The notes under the pieces: model-generated | Told to the model about the DNA's origin: nothing | Database searches by the model: none | The model's input: the letters and a program-made list of their open reading frames with translations, nothing else | Assembly (NCBI RefSeq): GCF_000463155.2 | Contig: NZ_AWFZ01000017.1 | Span: 248,001 to 312,000 of the forward strand | Source: Siccibacter turicensis LMG 23730 | Lineage (GTDB): Bacteria > Pseudomonadota > Gammaproteobacteria > Enterobacterales > Enterobacteriaceae | Reading direction: 5' to 3' | Length of the DNA stretch: 64,000 nt | In this document: piece by piece, positions 55,749-63,991 of the stretch | Position numbering within the stretch: the first letter of the stretch is position 1 | How the letters are laid out: each line of letters begins with the position of its first letter | Program-made: the position numbers and the translations under genes

Positions 55749-56240
55749 ATGCCTATCCCTGCGCACCTTTTTTTAAAAGACGATGGCGGCGCCGTAATTA
55801 AAGGTTCATCTGATGTTCAAGGCCGCGAAGGCAGCATTGAGGTCTTGAGTTTTACGCATGGCCTGCACATCCCTACTGACGGCAATACTGGAAAGCTCAC
55901 CGGAACGCGTGTTCATGGTGCGTTTACCATCGGTAAAGAGTTCGATAGCGCTTCAACCTATTTATATAAAGCTGTTTCAACTGGTCAGCAGCTGAAATCT
56001 GCAGAGCTGAAATGGTACAAGGTTAACGACGCCGGGCAAGAAGTTGAATATTTCAACATGATGCTGGAGAACGTCAGGGTGGTATCCATTCCCCCTGTAA
56101 TGGCCAACTGTAAAGACCCTCATAGCCAGCACCTGAACCATATGGAAATAGTCGATCTCAGATACGAAAAGATCACATGGAAATATGTAGACGGTAACCT
56201 GGTTCACTCCGATGCCTGGAACGAACGCGCCACGGCTTAG
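55749..56240 (+). CDS. hcp: Hcp, type VI secretion tube protein (orphan)
   Basis: A 163-residue Hcp: MPIPAHLFLKDDGGAVIKGSS, EGSIEVLSFTHGLHIPTDGNTGKLTGTR, and GKEFDSASTYLYKAVSTGQ are typical. Hcp hexamers stack into the T6SS inner tube and carry small effectors. No TssB/C/K/M or VgrG of a T6SS cluster is in the window, so it must use apparatus encoded elsewhere. It starts a three-gene cassette with an effector and an immunity gene. Confidence 0.95.
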   Translation: MPIPAHLFLKDDGGAVIKGSSDVQGREGSIEVLSFTHGLHIPTDGNTGKLTGTRVHGAFTIGKEFDSASTYLYKAVSTGQQLKSAELKWYKVNDAGQEVEYFNMMLENVRVVSIPPVMANCKDPHSQHLNHMEIVDLRYEKITWKYVDGNLVHSDAWNERATA

Positions 56241-56250
56241 GGCTGATGAT

Positions 56251-56721
56251 ATGACTACACTCTCTTTCAACGGATGTACTCACACGCTCACGTTGCTGAG
56301 TGCGGATGGTTCTGTCATGGGTATCTGGACTGCATATAACAATGTTGATCACAGAGCCACACTCAAACATCTGGAAAATGGCACATACCAAATACTGGAT
56401 AAATCAACGCCACACCTGCACCCCGGTGATAACGCAGAGGGCGCTTATGGCGCGTGGGGTATTATACGCTTTGGTTATCCTGGTCATCCCGGCGTAGGTG
56501 TACATTCAGGTCGCGCCCATGCTCGTCGCAAACCAGGTCCGGAACATCCCACAATGGGATGTATCCGCACAACAGATGACGCAATGAAAAGAATAAAAGA
56601 AAGTATGGCCAAATCATCGCTTTCAACCATTACCATCAGTAATAACAGCGGCTGTGCCGCCATAAGCGCAACACAGAAATATGAACATATTTATATTCCC
56701 CTCGGAATGAGTCTTATATGA
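56251..56721 (+). CDS. Tlde1-like L,D-transpeptidase-fold T6SS effector
   Basis: A 156-residue protein with the YkuD-type active-site pattern: His85-Ser-Gly87 in VGVHSGRAHARR, then Thr101-Met-Gly-Cys104-Ile-Arg106 in PTMGCIRTTDD. This matches Tlde1 of Salmonella, a T6SS effector that attacks peptidoglycan tetrapeptide stems in the periplasm. No signal peptide, as expected for Hcp cargo. ATG at 56251 lies 10 bp after hcp; its end overlaps the immunity gene by 4 bp. Assignment is by motif and context. Confidence 0.8.
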   Translation: MTTLSFNGCTHTLTLLSADGSVMGIWTAYNNVDHRATLKHLENGTYQILDKSTPHLHPGDNAEGAYGAWGIIRFGYPGHPGVGVHSGRAHARRKPGPEHPTMGCIRTTDDAMKRIKESMAKSSLSTITISNNSGCAAISATQKYEHIYIPLGMSLI

Positions 56722-57152
56722 AATTAAAGTTAGTGGTGATCATGATGCTATCGCTCTCTGCATCTGTGTATGCGGGTGACTGTACCACGGTAAAAGAGAT
56801 GGATACTGCCGACGCAGCAGCCAGTAAGATTCAGGACTGGGCAGGCGTGAGTTCATTTTTCAAAAAATATAAACAGTGCGATGACGGTTATATTGCCGAG
56901 GGGTTATCACACACTATTGGCACACTGTTGGCAAAAGACTGGCGTACTCTGGATCAATTAAACGTCATGACGAATAAGGACAAAATATTTGAATCCTGGG
57001 TTGTTAAACATATCAATACTACGGCAGACGATAGTGATTTAACGCTGATCGTGAAAAATGCCAAAGAAGACTGCCCAGCACGTAATACCCATCTCTGTAC
57101 GACTATTGAAAACGCAGCAAGGCAGGCATTACAGGACCTGGAAGAGGAATAG
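56718..57152 (+). CDS. Periplasmic immunity protein (Tldi1-like)
   Basis: A 144-residue protein with a Sec signal peptide (MKLKLVVIMMLSLSASVYA-GD) and four cysteines in the mature part (Cys22, one in KQCDDG, two in EDCPARNTHLC), likely two disulfides. ATGA overlap with the effector gene and export to the periplasm fit an immunity protein for a peptidoglycan-targeting effector. Sequence identity to Tldi1 is not established. Confidence 0.75.
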   Translation: MKLKLVVIMMLSLSASVYAGDCTTVKEMDTADAAASKIQDWAGVSSFFKKYKQCDDGYIAEGLSHTIGTLLAKDWRTLDQLNVMTNKDKIFESWVVKHINTTADDSDLTLIVKNAKEDCPARNTHLCTTIENAARQALQDLEEE

Positions 57153-57237
57153 GCAATTCACAATGTTCTTTACGCTGCGCTCTCTGGGGCACTCGTATCA
57201 CGTAGACTTATCAGGAAGAGCTTTACCGTCAAATAAC

Positions 57238-57270
57238 AAAAATAGGGCATCCCCCGACGCCCTGTTTTTA
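57238..57270. terminator. Bidirectional terminator at the left edge of prophage 2
   Basis: AAAAATAGGGC-N10-GCCCTGTTTTT separates the immunity gene from ogr and can stop both. The left att site of prophage 2 is probably in or near 57153-57290 but cannot be fixed without its partner. Confidence 0.75.
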
Positions 57271-57290
57271 TCGCAAGCATACAATTCTGA

Positions 57291-57485
57291 TTACAGCCCT
57301 TTCCGCACCCCGCCATCCTCATTTTTCGGTTTCGCAACGATAAACCGTTCAACGGATTCCATGGTGACAAAGGTGCAGCTACAGTTCACATTGGTGCACT
57401 GGTGATAGCGCTCTTTGGTATTCTCACTTAAATAACGGCTGGTTCTGGCATGGGCAGAAGAATGGCACTGCGGGCAATGAAACAT
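57291..57485 (-). CDS. ogr: Ogr/Delta late-gene activator (prophage 2)
   Basis: A 64-residue zinc-finger activator nearly identical in pattern to P2 Ogr: MFHCPQCHSSAHARTSRYLS and YHQCTNVNCSCTFVTMESVERFI. It activates the P2-type late promoters. ATG at 57485 has GAGGG 8 nt upstream; the 17-codon longer frame is not needed. It marks the end of the tail operon as in P2. Confidence 0.95.
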   Translation of the reverse strand: MFHCPQCHSSAHARTSRYLSENTKERYHQCTNVNCSCTFVTMESVERFIVAKPKNEDGGVRKGL

Positions 57486-57552
57486 ATTATTTTCCCTCTG
57501 TGAGCTGATGGAAATAATTATCCCATTCTTTAGCATTCCCCTGAAACGTTAT

Positions 57553-58704
57553 TCACGCCTGGCTAATACTTTCCTCATATTCAACATTATTCAACATTGC
57601 CTCGAGATAAACTTTGGTGGTGAAGCCGCGGTTGTCCAGACTATGGTCCAGCTTTTTGATGGTCCACTGCTGACTATCGATAACGCGCTTAAAGCCGCTG
57701 ACGGTCACCGGGGTTTCCGGATAGAGATCGGCGCGCCCCATTGCAAGGGTGATGTTGAACGTCGCGGCAGAGCGCTGCAACGCGTCCCACTTCGCTTTCG
57801 CGGCGCGCACCGCCTCCTCTTTGCTGTTGAAACTTTCGGTCAGCACAAAGGCGTTATCCGCCTCGCCCATGAGGTAATTTTCCGCTTTCGCCTGTCCTGC
57901 AGGCATTGTTGCCTGGGCTCGCGGATGCGCTGCGCTAACCGGGGGCGCATCAGCACGCTTACGATTCAGCGTAACGCTGTTCGCCTGAGGATCGGGGACA
58001 GCGGTATTAAGCCAGCTGGCGATAACCCCGGTGTAGGCCATGCGGTCGGCTATGGTAAACGCATGGCTGTCGCCCGCGCCACGCGTGATGGCAAGCGGCG
58101 CTATCGGTTGCCCGCTCACCGTCGTCCCCTGCCCCGGCTGTAAAAACAGCACGCTGCCGTTCTTAATCGTCGCCTCCGCGCCGTTCTTGCCGGCCAGCCG
58201 GGTGAGGAACGCGATATCCGACTCCATCGACTGGTCGATATGCCGGATAGCGATCCCCGCAAGCGCCGGCGCCACCGCCGACGTCAGTCCGTTGCGCGCG
58301 GCCACCTGCGACACCACGGCGCTTAGCGTGGTGTCGTGGTAAGAGGCTTCCCGCTTAACGTTGAGCGATCCGCGAAAATCGGCACTGTTGGCGACGATGG
58401 AGACTTTGTCCGGCGCGCCGCTGAACGTCACCTGGGTCACGGTAAAGGTGCCTTTCCTGATAAGCCCGCTGCCTTTCCAGCCCAGCGACAGCGCCAGCAC
58501 CGCGCCGCGTGCCGGCAGCTCCACCAGCCCGTCGGTGTCGTCAATCTCCAGCGTCAGCGTATCGGCTTCAAACGCCCGATTGTCGGTCAGGGTGAGGCTT
58601 AGCAGACGCTCGCTGACGTTACGGGTGATGTCTTTCCCGGCGAGCGTCAGGGTGAAATCCGGCGCTAGCGACGCGCCGGCATCGGTCAGCTTCAGATCGA
58701 TCAT
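57553..58704 (-). CDS. D: gpD, baseplate hub (late control D protein)
   Basis: A 383-residue P2 gpD homologue that forms the hub above the spike. Features: LAGKDITRNVSERLLSLTLTD (about 23-43), WKGSGLIRKGTFTVTQVTFSG and QQWTIKKLDHSLDNRGFTTKVYLEAM at the end. ATG at 58704 overlaps the gpU stop (TGATG). Confidence 0.93.
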   Translation of the reverse strand: MIDLKLTDAGASLAPDFTLTLAGKDITRNVSERLLSLTLTDNRAFEADTLTLEIDDTDGLVELPARGAVLALSLGWKGSGLIRKGTFTVTQVTFSGAPDKVSIVANSADFRGSLNVKREASYHDTTLSAVVSQVAARNGLTSAVAPALAGIAIRHIDQSMESDIAFLTRLAGKNGAEATIKNGSVLFLQPGQGTTVSGQPIAPLAITRGAGDSHAFTIADRMAYTGVIASWLNTAVPDPQANSVTLNRKRADAPPVSAAHPRAQATMPAGQAKAENYLMGEADNAFVLTESFNSKEEAVRAAKAKWDALQRSAATFNITLAMGRADLYPETPVTVSGFKRVIDSQQWTIKKLDHSLDNRGFTTKVYLEAMLNNVEYEESISQA

Positions 58705-59174
58705 CACGCGCCTCCCGCGATCCCGGCGATCGCCCCCTTCGCCTTCGCTAAAAGTTCTCCGGCCTGCTGGGTGATATCCCCGAGCAGCGCGGTCAGCGGC
58801 GGATCGACGCGTGTCAGGGACACCGTGAAGTCGGTTTTTCTGGCGCTACCGTTGCTCATCAGCTCCGATCCGGTCTCGGTGACCTTATCAATCACATACA
58901 GGCCATAGATAAACCCGCTGCCGTCAATCAGGGGCCACGCCCGGCCCTGCTCGGCCATCAGCCGTAGCGCGGCGAGTGACAGCGTGCTGCCGGTCAGCTC
59001 CGGGTAGAGCGCGCCGGTCAGCACGAGGGTATCCGTGTCCGGCCCCAGATACTGGTAGGCGGCGCGGTTACCCACCCGGCTACCGGATGGCCAGCGGTAG
59101 GCCACCGTGCGCTGCGCGCTTTGTAGAGGCAGCGTGCGGGGCATAAACACAAACATGCCAAGTGCGAACATCAT
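58704..59174 (-). CDS. U: gpU, tail protein
   Basis: A 156-residue P2 gpU homologue (MMFALGMFVFMPRTLPLQSAQ; YPELTGSTLSLAALRLMAEQGRAWPLIDG). It acts in tail completion near the baseplate hub. It lies 12 bp after T and overlaps D. Confidence 0.94.
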   Translation of the reverse strand: MMFALGMFVFMPRTLPLQSAQRTVAYRWPSGSRVGNRAAYQYLGPDTDTLVLTGALYPELTGSTLSLAALRLMAEQGRAWPLIDGSGFIYGLYVIDKVTETGSELMSNGSARKTDFTVSLTRVDPPLTALLGDITQQAGELLAKAKGAIAGIAGGA

Positions 59175-59186
59175 GATTCCACCTCC

Positions 59187-61142
59187 TTACACGTCATATT
59201 GCATACTGGCCTGGCGACGACTCTGGCGCTGCTGTTCGTAGCTCTCCAGTTGGCTACGCACAGTCCGGGCAACCTCGGCTTCCGACAGTCCCGTCCCGTT
59301 GATGTTAATGGTGTAGTGATGCTGGCTCTGATCCACGCTATTGCGGCTGATGGGTGCCGCGGTGGTCTGGTAGCGGGTGATGCCCTTTATCTCACCGTCA
59401 GACGCCGGGATCGCGTCCGGGATGCTCGCTTTCGCTTTCTCTGCGGCCTCGTCTACCGGCGCCCGCTGCTTGTTGATGACGCCAAGCTTCTCCAGCACCC
59501 AGTCGATGCCACTGCGCAGCGTGTTGAACGCCTTGAGCGGCAGCAGCAGCGCATCCGCCAGCGCCTGACCAAACAGGACGCCCACATCCCGGAAGCTGTT
59601 CAGCGCCTCTTTACCCATCTGCACCGGTTCAAGCAGGTCGGACAGCCACTGCCAGATCGCGCCAATCGCCTCTCCCAGCGCACCAAACATCTCGATCTGC
59701 GGGCCAAACGCCGCCTTCACCGCTTGCGCGATGCCGCTGAACAGCCCGCCCAGGAACGCGCTCACCGGCTCCCAGTATTTGTAGAGCAGCATCGCCACAC
59801 CCACGATGGCCGCGCCAATGCCGACAATCGGGAGCGAAATGGCGCCGAGCGCCGTCGCCATAATGCCGCCGGCAATGCTGAAGACCGTGCCGAGGGTGCC
59901 CGCGGCGGCAATGATGATGTTGATACCGGTCATCACCGGCCACACCACCGCGCCAATGGAACCAATAAAGCCGGCCACGCCAATCACCGCTGCGGCGATA
60001 ATCCCGAGGGTGCTGGTGAGGGTCTGGTTATCCGCAATCCACTCCCCCAGGCTCTGCAGCCAGCCGGCAGCGGTCTGCACCAGTTTGCGCAGGGAGGACT
60101 CCTGCCCGGCAAAAATGTCGATGCTGATGGACTCGTACGCTGCCTGTAGCGCCTGGATATCGCCGCCGAGGCTGTCCGATGCGCCGTGCGACGGGGGCGA
60201 GGCGGGCGCAGGATACTGCGCGCGCAGCTGGTCGAGCGTGCCGGACTGGACCGCGGTCATCACCACACCCGCGTTTGTCTCCTGGGAGTCCTGATTCGTG
60301 AGAGTCATGCTGCGCACCAGCGGCATCAGCGAGGCGATAGCGGCGGCGTCGCTCCCCCCTTTCGCCAGCACCAGCTGGGCGCTGGCTGCATCTACCGCGG
60401 TGGTCGCATCCGAGGTGCGCGCCTGATCGCGCAGAGCCTGCATCTCCGGCGCATCACGGCGCAGGCCCAGCGTGCGCTGCACCGCGGCCTGCTTCTCGGT
60501 AAAGGCATAGCCGGGCTGAAGCAACGCTTTCCCGGCGGCCACGCCTGCCGACGCCACCTTGCTGGCTGGCTCCGTCGCGGCACCGATGCGCTCCGCCCGC
60601 GCCTGGCCTGCCTGATAGCGCTGTTTCACGGCGTTAATCTGCGCCTGCTGGCGCATCACCCGCGCCTGCACCTCGTGCTGGCGTTCAAGCTGAGTGGTGG
60701 TATCGCGAATCGAGCCGTTCAGCCGCGCCCGCGTGCCGGTGAGATTGCGGGTGCTGATGCCGGCCTGTTCCAGCCCATTCCGCTGGCTCTCCAGCGTACG
60801 CTGCAGGCTGGCGTTGTGCTGGTTCAGCGTGCGTATTTTAGTGCCGGATGCGGCCATGGCCTCCCACAGCTCCGCCGCGGGCTGCTTGCTGCTGTGGAAG
60901 GTGTCCGCCAGCGCCCGGCTCTCCTGACGGGCGTTTTTTAACGCGATTTCGGTGCGGGCGAGCTGCTGCCGGGTGCGCTGAAAGCTCTCCACGTCCGCCA
61001 TCTGCTGATGCAGATCGCGTAAGCGTTGGTTCAGGCTGCGTATATCGCCGTTGAGCGAGGCGGTCGCCGCCTCAACGGATTTAAACGGGAGCGACGCCTG
61101 ACCTACGGCCCTGAGCAGTGCGTCAATATTTGCGTTACTCAT
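59187..61142 (-). CDS. T: gpT, tail tape-measure protein, shorter than P2 T
   Basis: A 651-residue tape measure. The N-terminal 230 residues are coiled coil (LNGDIRSLNQRLRDLHQQMADV), and hydrophobic helices lie at about 375-455. P2 T is about 815 residues as I recall. Around residue 320-345 (TLDQLRAQYPAPASPPSHGA next to QALQAAYESISIDIFAG) the sequence jumps from the N-terminal region to the later AYESISIDIF motif, suggesting an in-frame internal deletion. ATG at 61142 was chosen over an upstream GTG. Confidence 0.88.
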   Translation of the reverse strand: MSNANIDALLRAVGQASLPFKSVEAATASLNGDIRSLNQRLRDLHQQMADVESFQRTRQQLARTEIALKNARQESRALADTFHSSKQPAAELWEAMAASGTKIRTLNQHNASLQRTLESQRNGLEQAGISTRNLTGTRARLNGSIRDTTTQLERQHEVQARVMRQQAQINAVKQRYQAGQARAERIGAATEPASKVASAGVAAGKALLQPGYAFTEKQAAVQRTLGLRRDAPEMQALRDQARTSDATTAVDAASAQLVLAKGGSDAAAIASLMPLVRSMTLTNQDSQETNAGVVMTAVQSGTLDQLRAQYPAPASPPSHGASDSLGGDIQALQAAYESISIDIFAGQESSLRKLVQTAAGWLQSLGEWIADNQTLTSTLGIIAAAVIGVAGFIGSIGAVVWPVMTGINIIIAAAGTLGTVFSIAGGIMATALGAISLPIVGIGAAIVGVAMLLYKYWEPVSAFLGGLFSGIAQAVKAAFGPQIEMFGALGEAIGAIWQWLSDLLEPVQMGKEALNSFRDVGVLFGQALADALLLPLKAFNTLRSGIDWVLEKLGVINKQRAPVDEAAEKAKASIPDAIPASDGEIKGITRYQTTAAPISRNSVDQSQHHYTININGTGLSEAEVARTVRSQLESYEQQRQSRRQASMQYDV

Positions 61143-61308
61143 TGGTGTTTCCACTTCGCTGTAGCGCCTTCTCGCGCCAGGTGATGAGCTCAGTCAGGCT
61201 CAGGGGGTAAAGCGCCGAGGGCGGCCAGTGAAAGATGACGGCGATGTCCGCCATCAGATCGTCGACCATCAGCGATTTCGGGAAGCTTACTGCGCCGAGT
61301 TCGGCGAC
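61135..61308 (-). CDS. E' frameshift extension of gpE
   Basis: The -1 frame after T-TTT-TTG continues as VAELGAVSFPKSLMVDDLMA ... WREKALQRSGNTNE and ends 8 bp inside the start of T, as in P2. It gives an E+E' protein of about 140 residues. No independent start is needed. Confidence 0.85.
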   Translation of the reverse strand, partial: VAELGAVSFPKSLMVDDLMADIAVIFHWPPSALYPLSLTELITWREKALQRSGNTNE

Positions 61309-61562
61309 AAAAAACCGACCACCTTGCCCGCGAAGGCCAGCAGATCCGGCCACGCCAGCTGCGCCACGTCCTGCTCGGTGAGCGTCGGGCTGGTCATACG
61401 CGGCAGCACTTTGATCAGTGCGTCCACGTCAGAGTTGGCCAGCGCCGCCAGGCCCACGCCGCGCAGCGTGCCGGCGTTCGGCTGGCTCAGGGTGACCTCG
61501 GTAATCACCTGTTCGCCGCGGGCGATCGGCTGTTCGAGGATAACGGTTTGGGTATTCTGCAT
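61287..61562 (-). CDS. E: gpE, tail assembly chaperone
   Basis: A 91-residue homologue of P2 gpE (ALANSDVDALIKVLPRMTSP). Near its end it carries GGT TTT TTG, the slippery heptamer T-TTT-TTG at 61308-61314 used by P2 to make E+E'. Confidence 0.93.
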   Translation of the reverse strand: MQNTQTVILEQPIARGEQVITEVTLSQPNAGTLRGVGLAALANSDVDALIKVLPRMTSPTLTEQDVAQLAWPDLLAFAGKVVGFLSPNSAQ

Positions 61563-61617
61563 GATGTGCTCTCTGTACGAAGGGAAGAGAACCGGCCAGC
61601 ATCTGGCCGGTTAACGA

Positions 61618-62136
61618 TTACAGCCCGATGTTGCGGCGGTGCTGTGCCAGACGATCCACGCCGTTGATAATCTCCACCATGTTGACGGTGTCGATCTCGA
61701 CCAGCGCTTTGCCGTTGATGGTCAGCTTGTAGTAGGTGCAGACCGCAGCGATTTTCGCCTCGGTATCTTCACCCGGCTTCGCTTCACCGGCATCGATCTC
61801 CTTCAGACGGCCACGCATCACCACTTCTACCGGCACGATCTCGCCGGTATCGTCGCGCTGGTAGGAGCCAGCAAAGCGTACCGGCACCGCGTCAGCGCTT
61901 ACCGCGCCGTACAGCGACCAGATCGCCTCGTCCGGAAAGCCGCCCAGCGTCCACTCGGTGGAGAGCGCGTCATCGTCCAGACCCAGATCGACGGGTGCGA
62001 CGCCGTTCATGCCGCCCCCGCGGTAGTTCTCCAGTTTGCGGGTCAGCTTCGGCAGCGTGACCGCTTTCACTACGCCCAGATAGCTGGTGCCATCCAGAAA
62101 CAGGTTCATGTATTTAAGCTTGCGCGGTAATGCCAT
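61618..62136 (-). CDS. FII: gpFII, tail tube protein
   Basis: A 172-residue P2 FII homologue (MALPRKLKYMNLFLDGTSYL; TRKLENYRGGGMNGVAPVDLG; ending HRRNIGL). It forms the inner tube of the contractile tail. Confidence 0.95.
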   Translation of the reverse strand: MALPRKLKYMNLFLDGTSYLGVVKAVTLPKLTRKLENYRGGGMNGVAPVDLGLDDDALSTEWTLGGFPDEAIWSLYGAVSADAVPVRFAGSYQRDDTGEIVPVEVVMRGRLKEIDAGEAKPGEDTEAKIAAVCTYYKLTINGKALVEIDTVNMVEIINGVDRLAQHRRNIGL

Positions 62137-62148
62137 GGGTCAGCCTCC

Positions 62149-63339
62149 TTAGCTGTTGTTGACCGAGGTGACCAGGTTTGCCAGGTACTTGTCGGTAATG
62201 CGCTGGCGCAGGGTCAGGTTTTCCAGCGGCGGCACTGGCGTGTAGTCGTAATCAATGACCAGCTTGCCGGCCTTGAGCGTCGCTTCGTCGTTGGCGCTCT
62301 CATCGAACCAGCACTGGGCGTCGATGAGATAGCCGTTGGACTTCAGCTCGCGGAATTTCGCGTTGATGCCGTCGATGATGTCGCGGATAAGCGTGGCGGT
62401 AACCGGCTTGTCGACTGCCCACATGTGCGCATCGGCCATGGTGTCGGCGATAACCTGCGCGGTACGGGTGTAGTTCTCAAACAGGAACAGCGGATCGTCA
62501 GAACAGGTGCGGTTGCCCCAGAAGCGGAAGCCGTCCTTGCGGATAAGCGTGGTGACGCCCGCTTCGTTGAGCAGATCGGCATCGGTGCCGGACTCCTGCA
62601 GATCCCAGAACACCGAGGCGCTGATACCGGTCACGCCGTTAACGCCGACGTTAGACAGGGTCTTGTGCCAGCCGGTGGACTGGTCGATCGCGGCGCGCAG
62701 GCCCAGGGCGCGGGCGGTGGCAAACGCGGTCGCGCTGGTGCTGTTGACGGTGTCCCAGGCGAGGAAGTCCGGCCAGATCACCATCAGCTCACGCTGGCTG
62801 AAGTTAGCGCGGTAGGCCGTAGCCTCAGAGACGGTTTTGCAGCCCCATGCGCTGATGTAGCCGAACGCGCGCAGCTTCTGGCACACCGAGGCCAGCGCGG
62901 TCGCCACTTCCTGGGTATCAAGGCCCGGTACGCCGAGGATACGCGGCTTCACGCCGGTTACCGCTTCGGCGGTCAGCAGCGCTTTCAGGCCGGTGTAGTT
63001 GCCGCTGGCATCGGTAGTGCCGATGACGTTTGAAACGGTCTGGGCGAACGCCGTCTCCGCATCTTCATCGCTGCCCTCTTCCACGCGCACCACCACGGTG
63101 ACGGGTTTGGACTGGTCGGCAATCGCCTGCAGCGCCGCACCGAGGGTGCCTTTTTTGCCCGCTTTGCCAATCGCGCTCTGCACGTTGGTAATCAGCACGG
63201 GCTGGTTAAGGGGGAAAGTCGCCGCGTCAGCATCGTTGGCCGTACAGACCATACCGATAATTGCCGTTGAGACAGTTGAAATGACGCGCGTGCCGTCGTT
63301 AATTTCGACGACCTGGACGCCGTGGTGAAAATCACTCAT
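62149..63339 (-). CDS. FI: gpFI, contractile tail sheath protein
   Basis: A 396-residue P2 FI homologue: MSDFHHGVQVVEINDGTRVI at the start, VTVVVRVEEGSDEDAETAFAQ, and FRFWGNRTCSDDPLFLFENY near 290. ATG at 63339 has GGAG 8 nt upstream and aligns with the P2 start; the 13-codon longer frame is not needed. Confidence 0.95.
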   Translation of the reverse strand: MSDFHHGVQVVEINDGTRVISTVSTAIIGMVCTANDADAATFPLNQPVLITNVQSAIGKAGKKGTLGAALQAIADQSKPVTVVVRVEEGSDEDAETAFAQTVSNVIGTTDASGNYTGLKALLTAEAVTGVKPRILGVPGLDTQEVATALASVCQKLRAFGYISAWGCKTVSEATAYRANFSQRELMVIWPDFLAWDTVNSTSATAFATARALGLRAAIDQSTGWHKTLSNVGVNGVTGISASVFWDLQESGTDADLLNEAGVTTLIRKDGFRFWGNRTCSDDPLFLFENYTRTAQVIADTMADAHMWAVDKPVTATLIRDIIDGINAKFRELKSNGYLIDAQCWFDESANDEATLKAGKLVIDYDYTPVPPLENLTLRQRITDKYLANLVTSVNNS

Positions 63340-63403
63340 CCGGTTCACTCCATCGTTAAGGGGTGAGTCCATTTTCACGTCTGGCGCCGCCGGGCGCTAT
63401 TTG

Positions 63404-63991
63404 TCAGGGTTGGGAAAGGGATGGCACAACGGGGGCCGCCGATACGCCCGCCGGAAATTTGCGGTACAGCGTGGAAAGCCCCACATCGAACAGGATCGCC
63501 ACGTGCTGGCGCGACTCGCCGGCGGCCAGCAGTCGCCCCGCCTGCGCCCACTGCGCCTCGGTCAGCTTCGGGCGCCGCCCGCCAATCCGCCCCTCGGCGC
63601 GCGCTGCCGTGAGCCCGGCACGGGTGCGTTCGACGATCAGCTCGCGCTCCATTTCCGCCAGCGCCCCCATCACGTGAAAGAAGAAGCGGCCCATCGGAGT
63701 GCTGGTATCGATGCTGTCGGTGAGGCTGCGGAAATTGATGCCGCGCACCCGCAGCTCTTCAATCAGGGTCACCAGGTGGCGCATACTGCGCCCGAGCCGG
63801 TCCAGCTTCCACACCATCAGGGTATCGCCCTCACTGAGCATACGTAACAGCTTCTTTAACCCAGGACGGTCGGCGGTCTTACCGCTAATTTTATCCTCGA
63901 AAATCAGCTCACATCCTGCGCACTCCAGCGCCTGGCGTTGCAAAGCCGTGTTCTGGTCATTTGTTGACACCCTGACATAGCCGATCAGCAT
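63404..63991 (-). CDS. DNA invertase (Gin/Hin/Pin-type serine recombinase)
   Basis: A 195-residue serine recombinase: catalytic Ser9 in LIGYVRVSTNDQN, then LMVWKLDRLGRSMRHL (about 59-74), the E-helix MERELIVERTRAGLTAARA, and a C-terminal helix-turn-helix (ESRQHVAILFDVGLSTLYRKF). Such enzymes flip tail-fibre segments in P2/Mu-like phages. The invertible segment and crossover sites would lie beyond the right edge. Confidence 0.92.
   Translation of the reverse strand: MLIGYVRVSTNDQNTALQRQALECAGCELIFEDKISGKTADRPGLKKLLRMLSEGDTLMVWKLDRLGRSMRHLVTLIEELRVRGINFRSLTDSIDTSTPMGRFFFHVMGALAEMERELIVERTRAGLTAARAEGRIGGRRPKLTEAQWAQAGRLLAAGESRQHVAILFDVGLSTLYRKFPAGVSAAPVVPSLSQP

Noticed and set aside
57153-57290. 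attL of prophage 2
   Set aside because: The position is plausible beside ogr, but the partner site is beyond the window, so no repeat can be shown.
54280-57290. A third copy of the ileX att core that would place the hcp cassette in its own tandem element
   Set aside because: No further copy of the 54-bp core was found right of attR.
59199-60941. Long plus-strand frames opposite gpT
   Set aside because: Antisense shadows of the tape-measure gene with repetitive Arg/His/Gln content.
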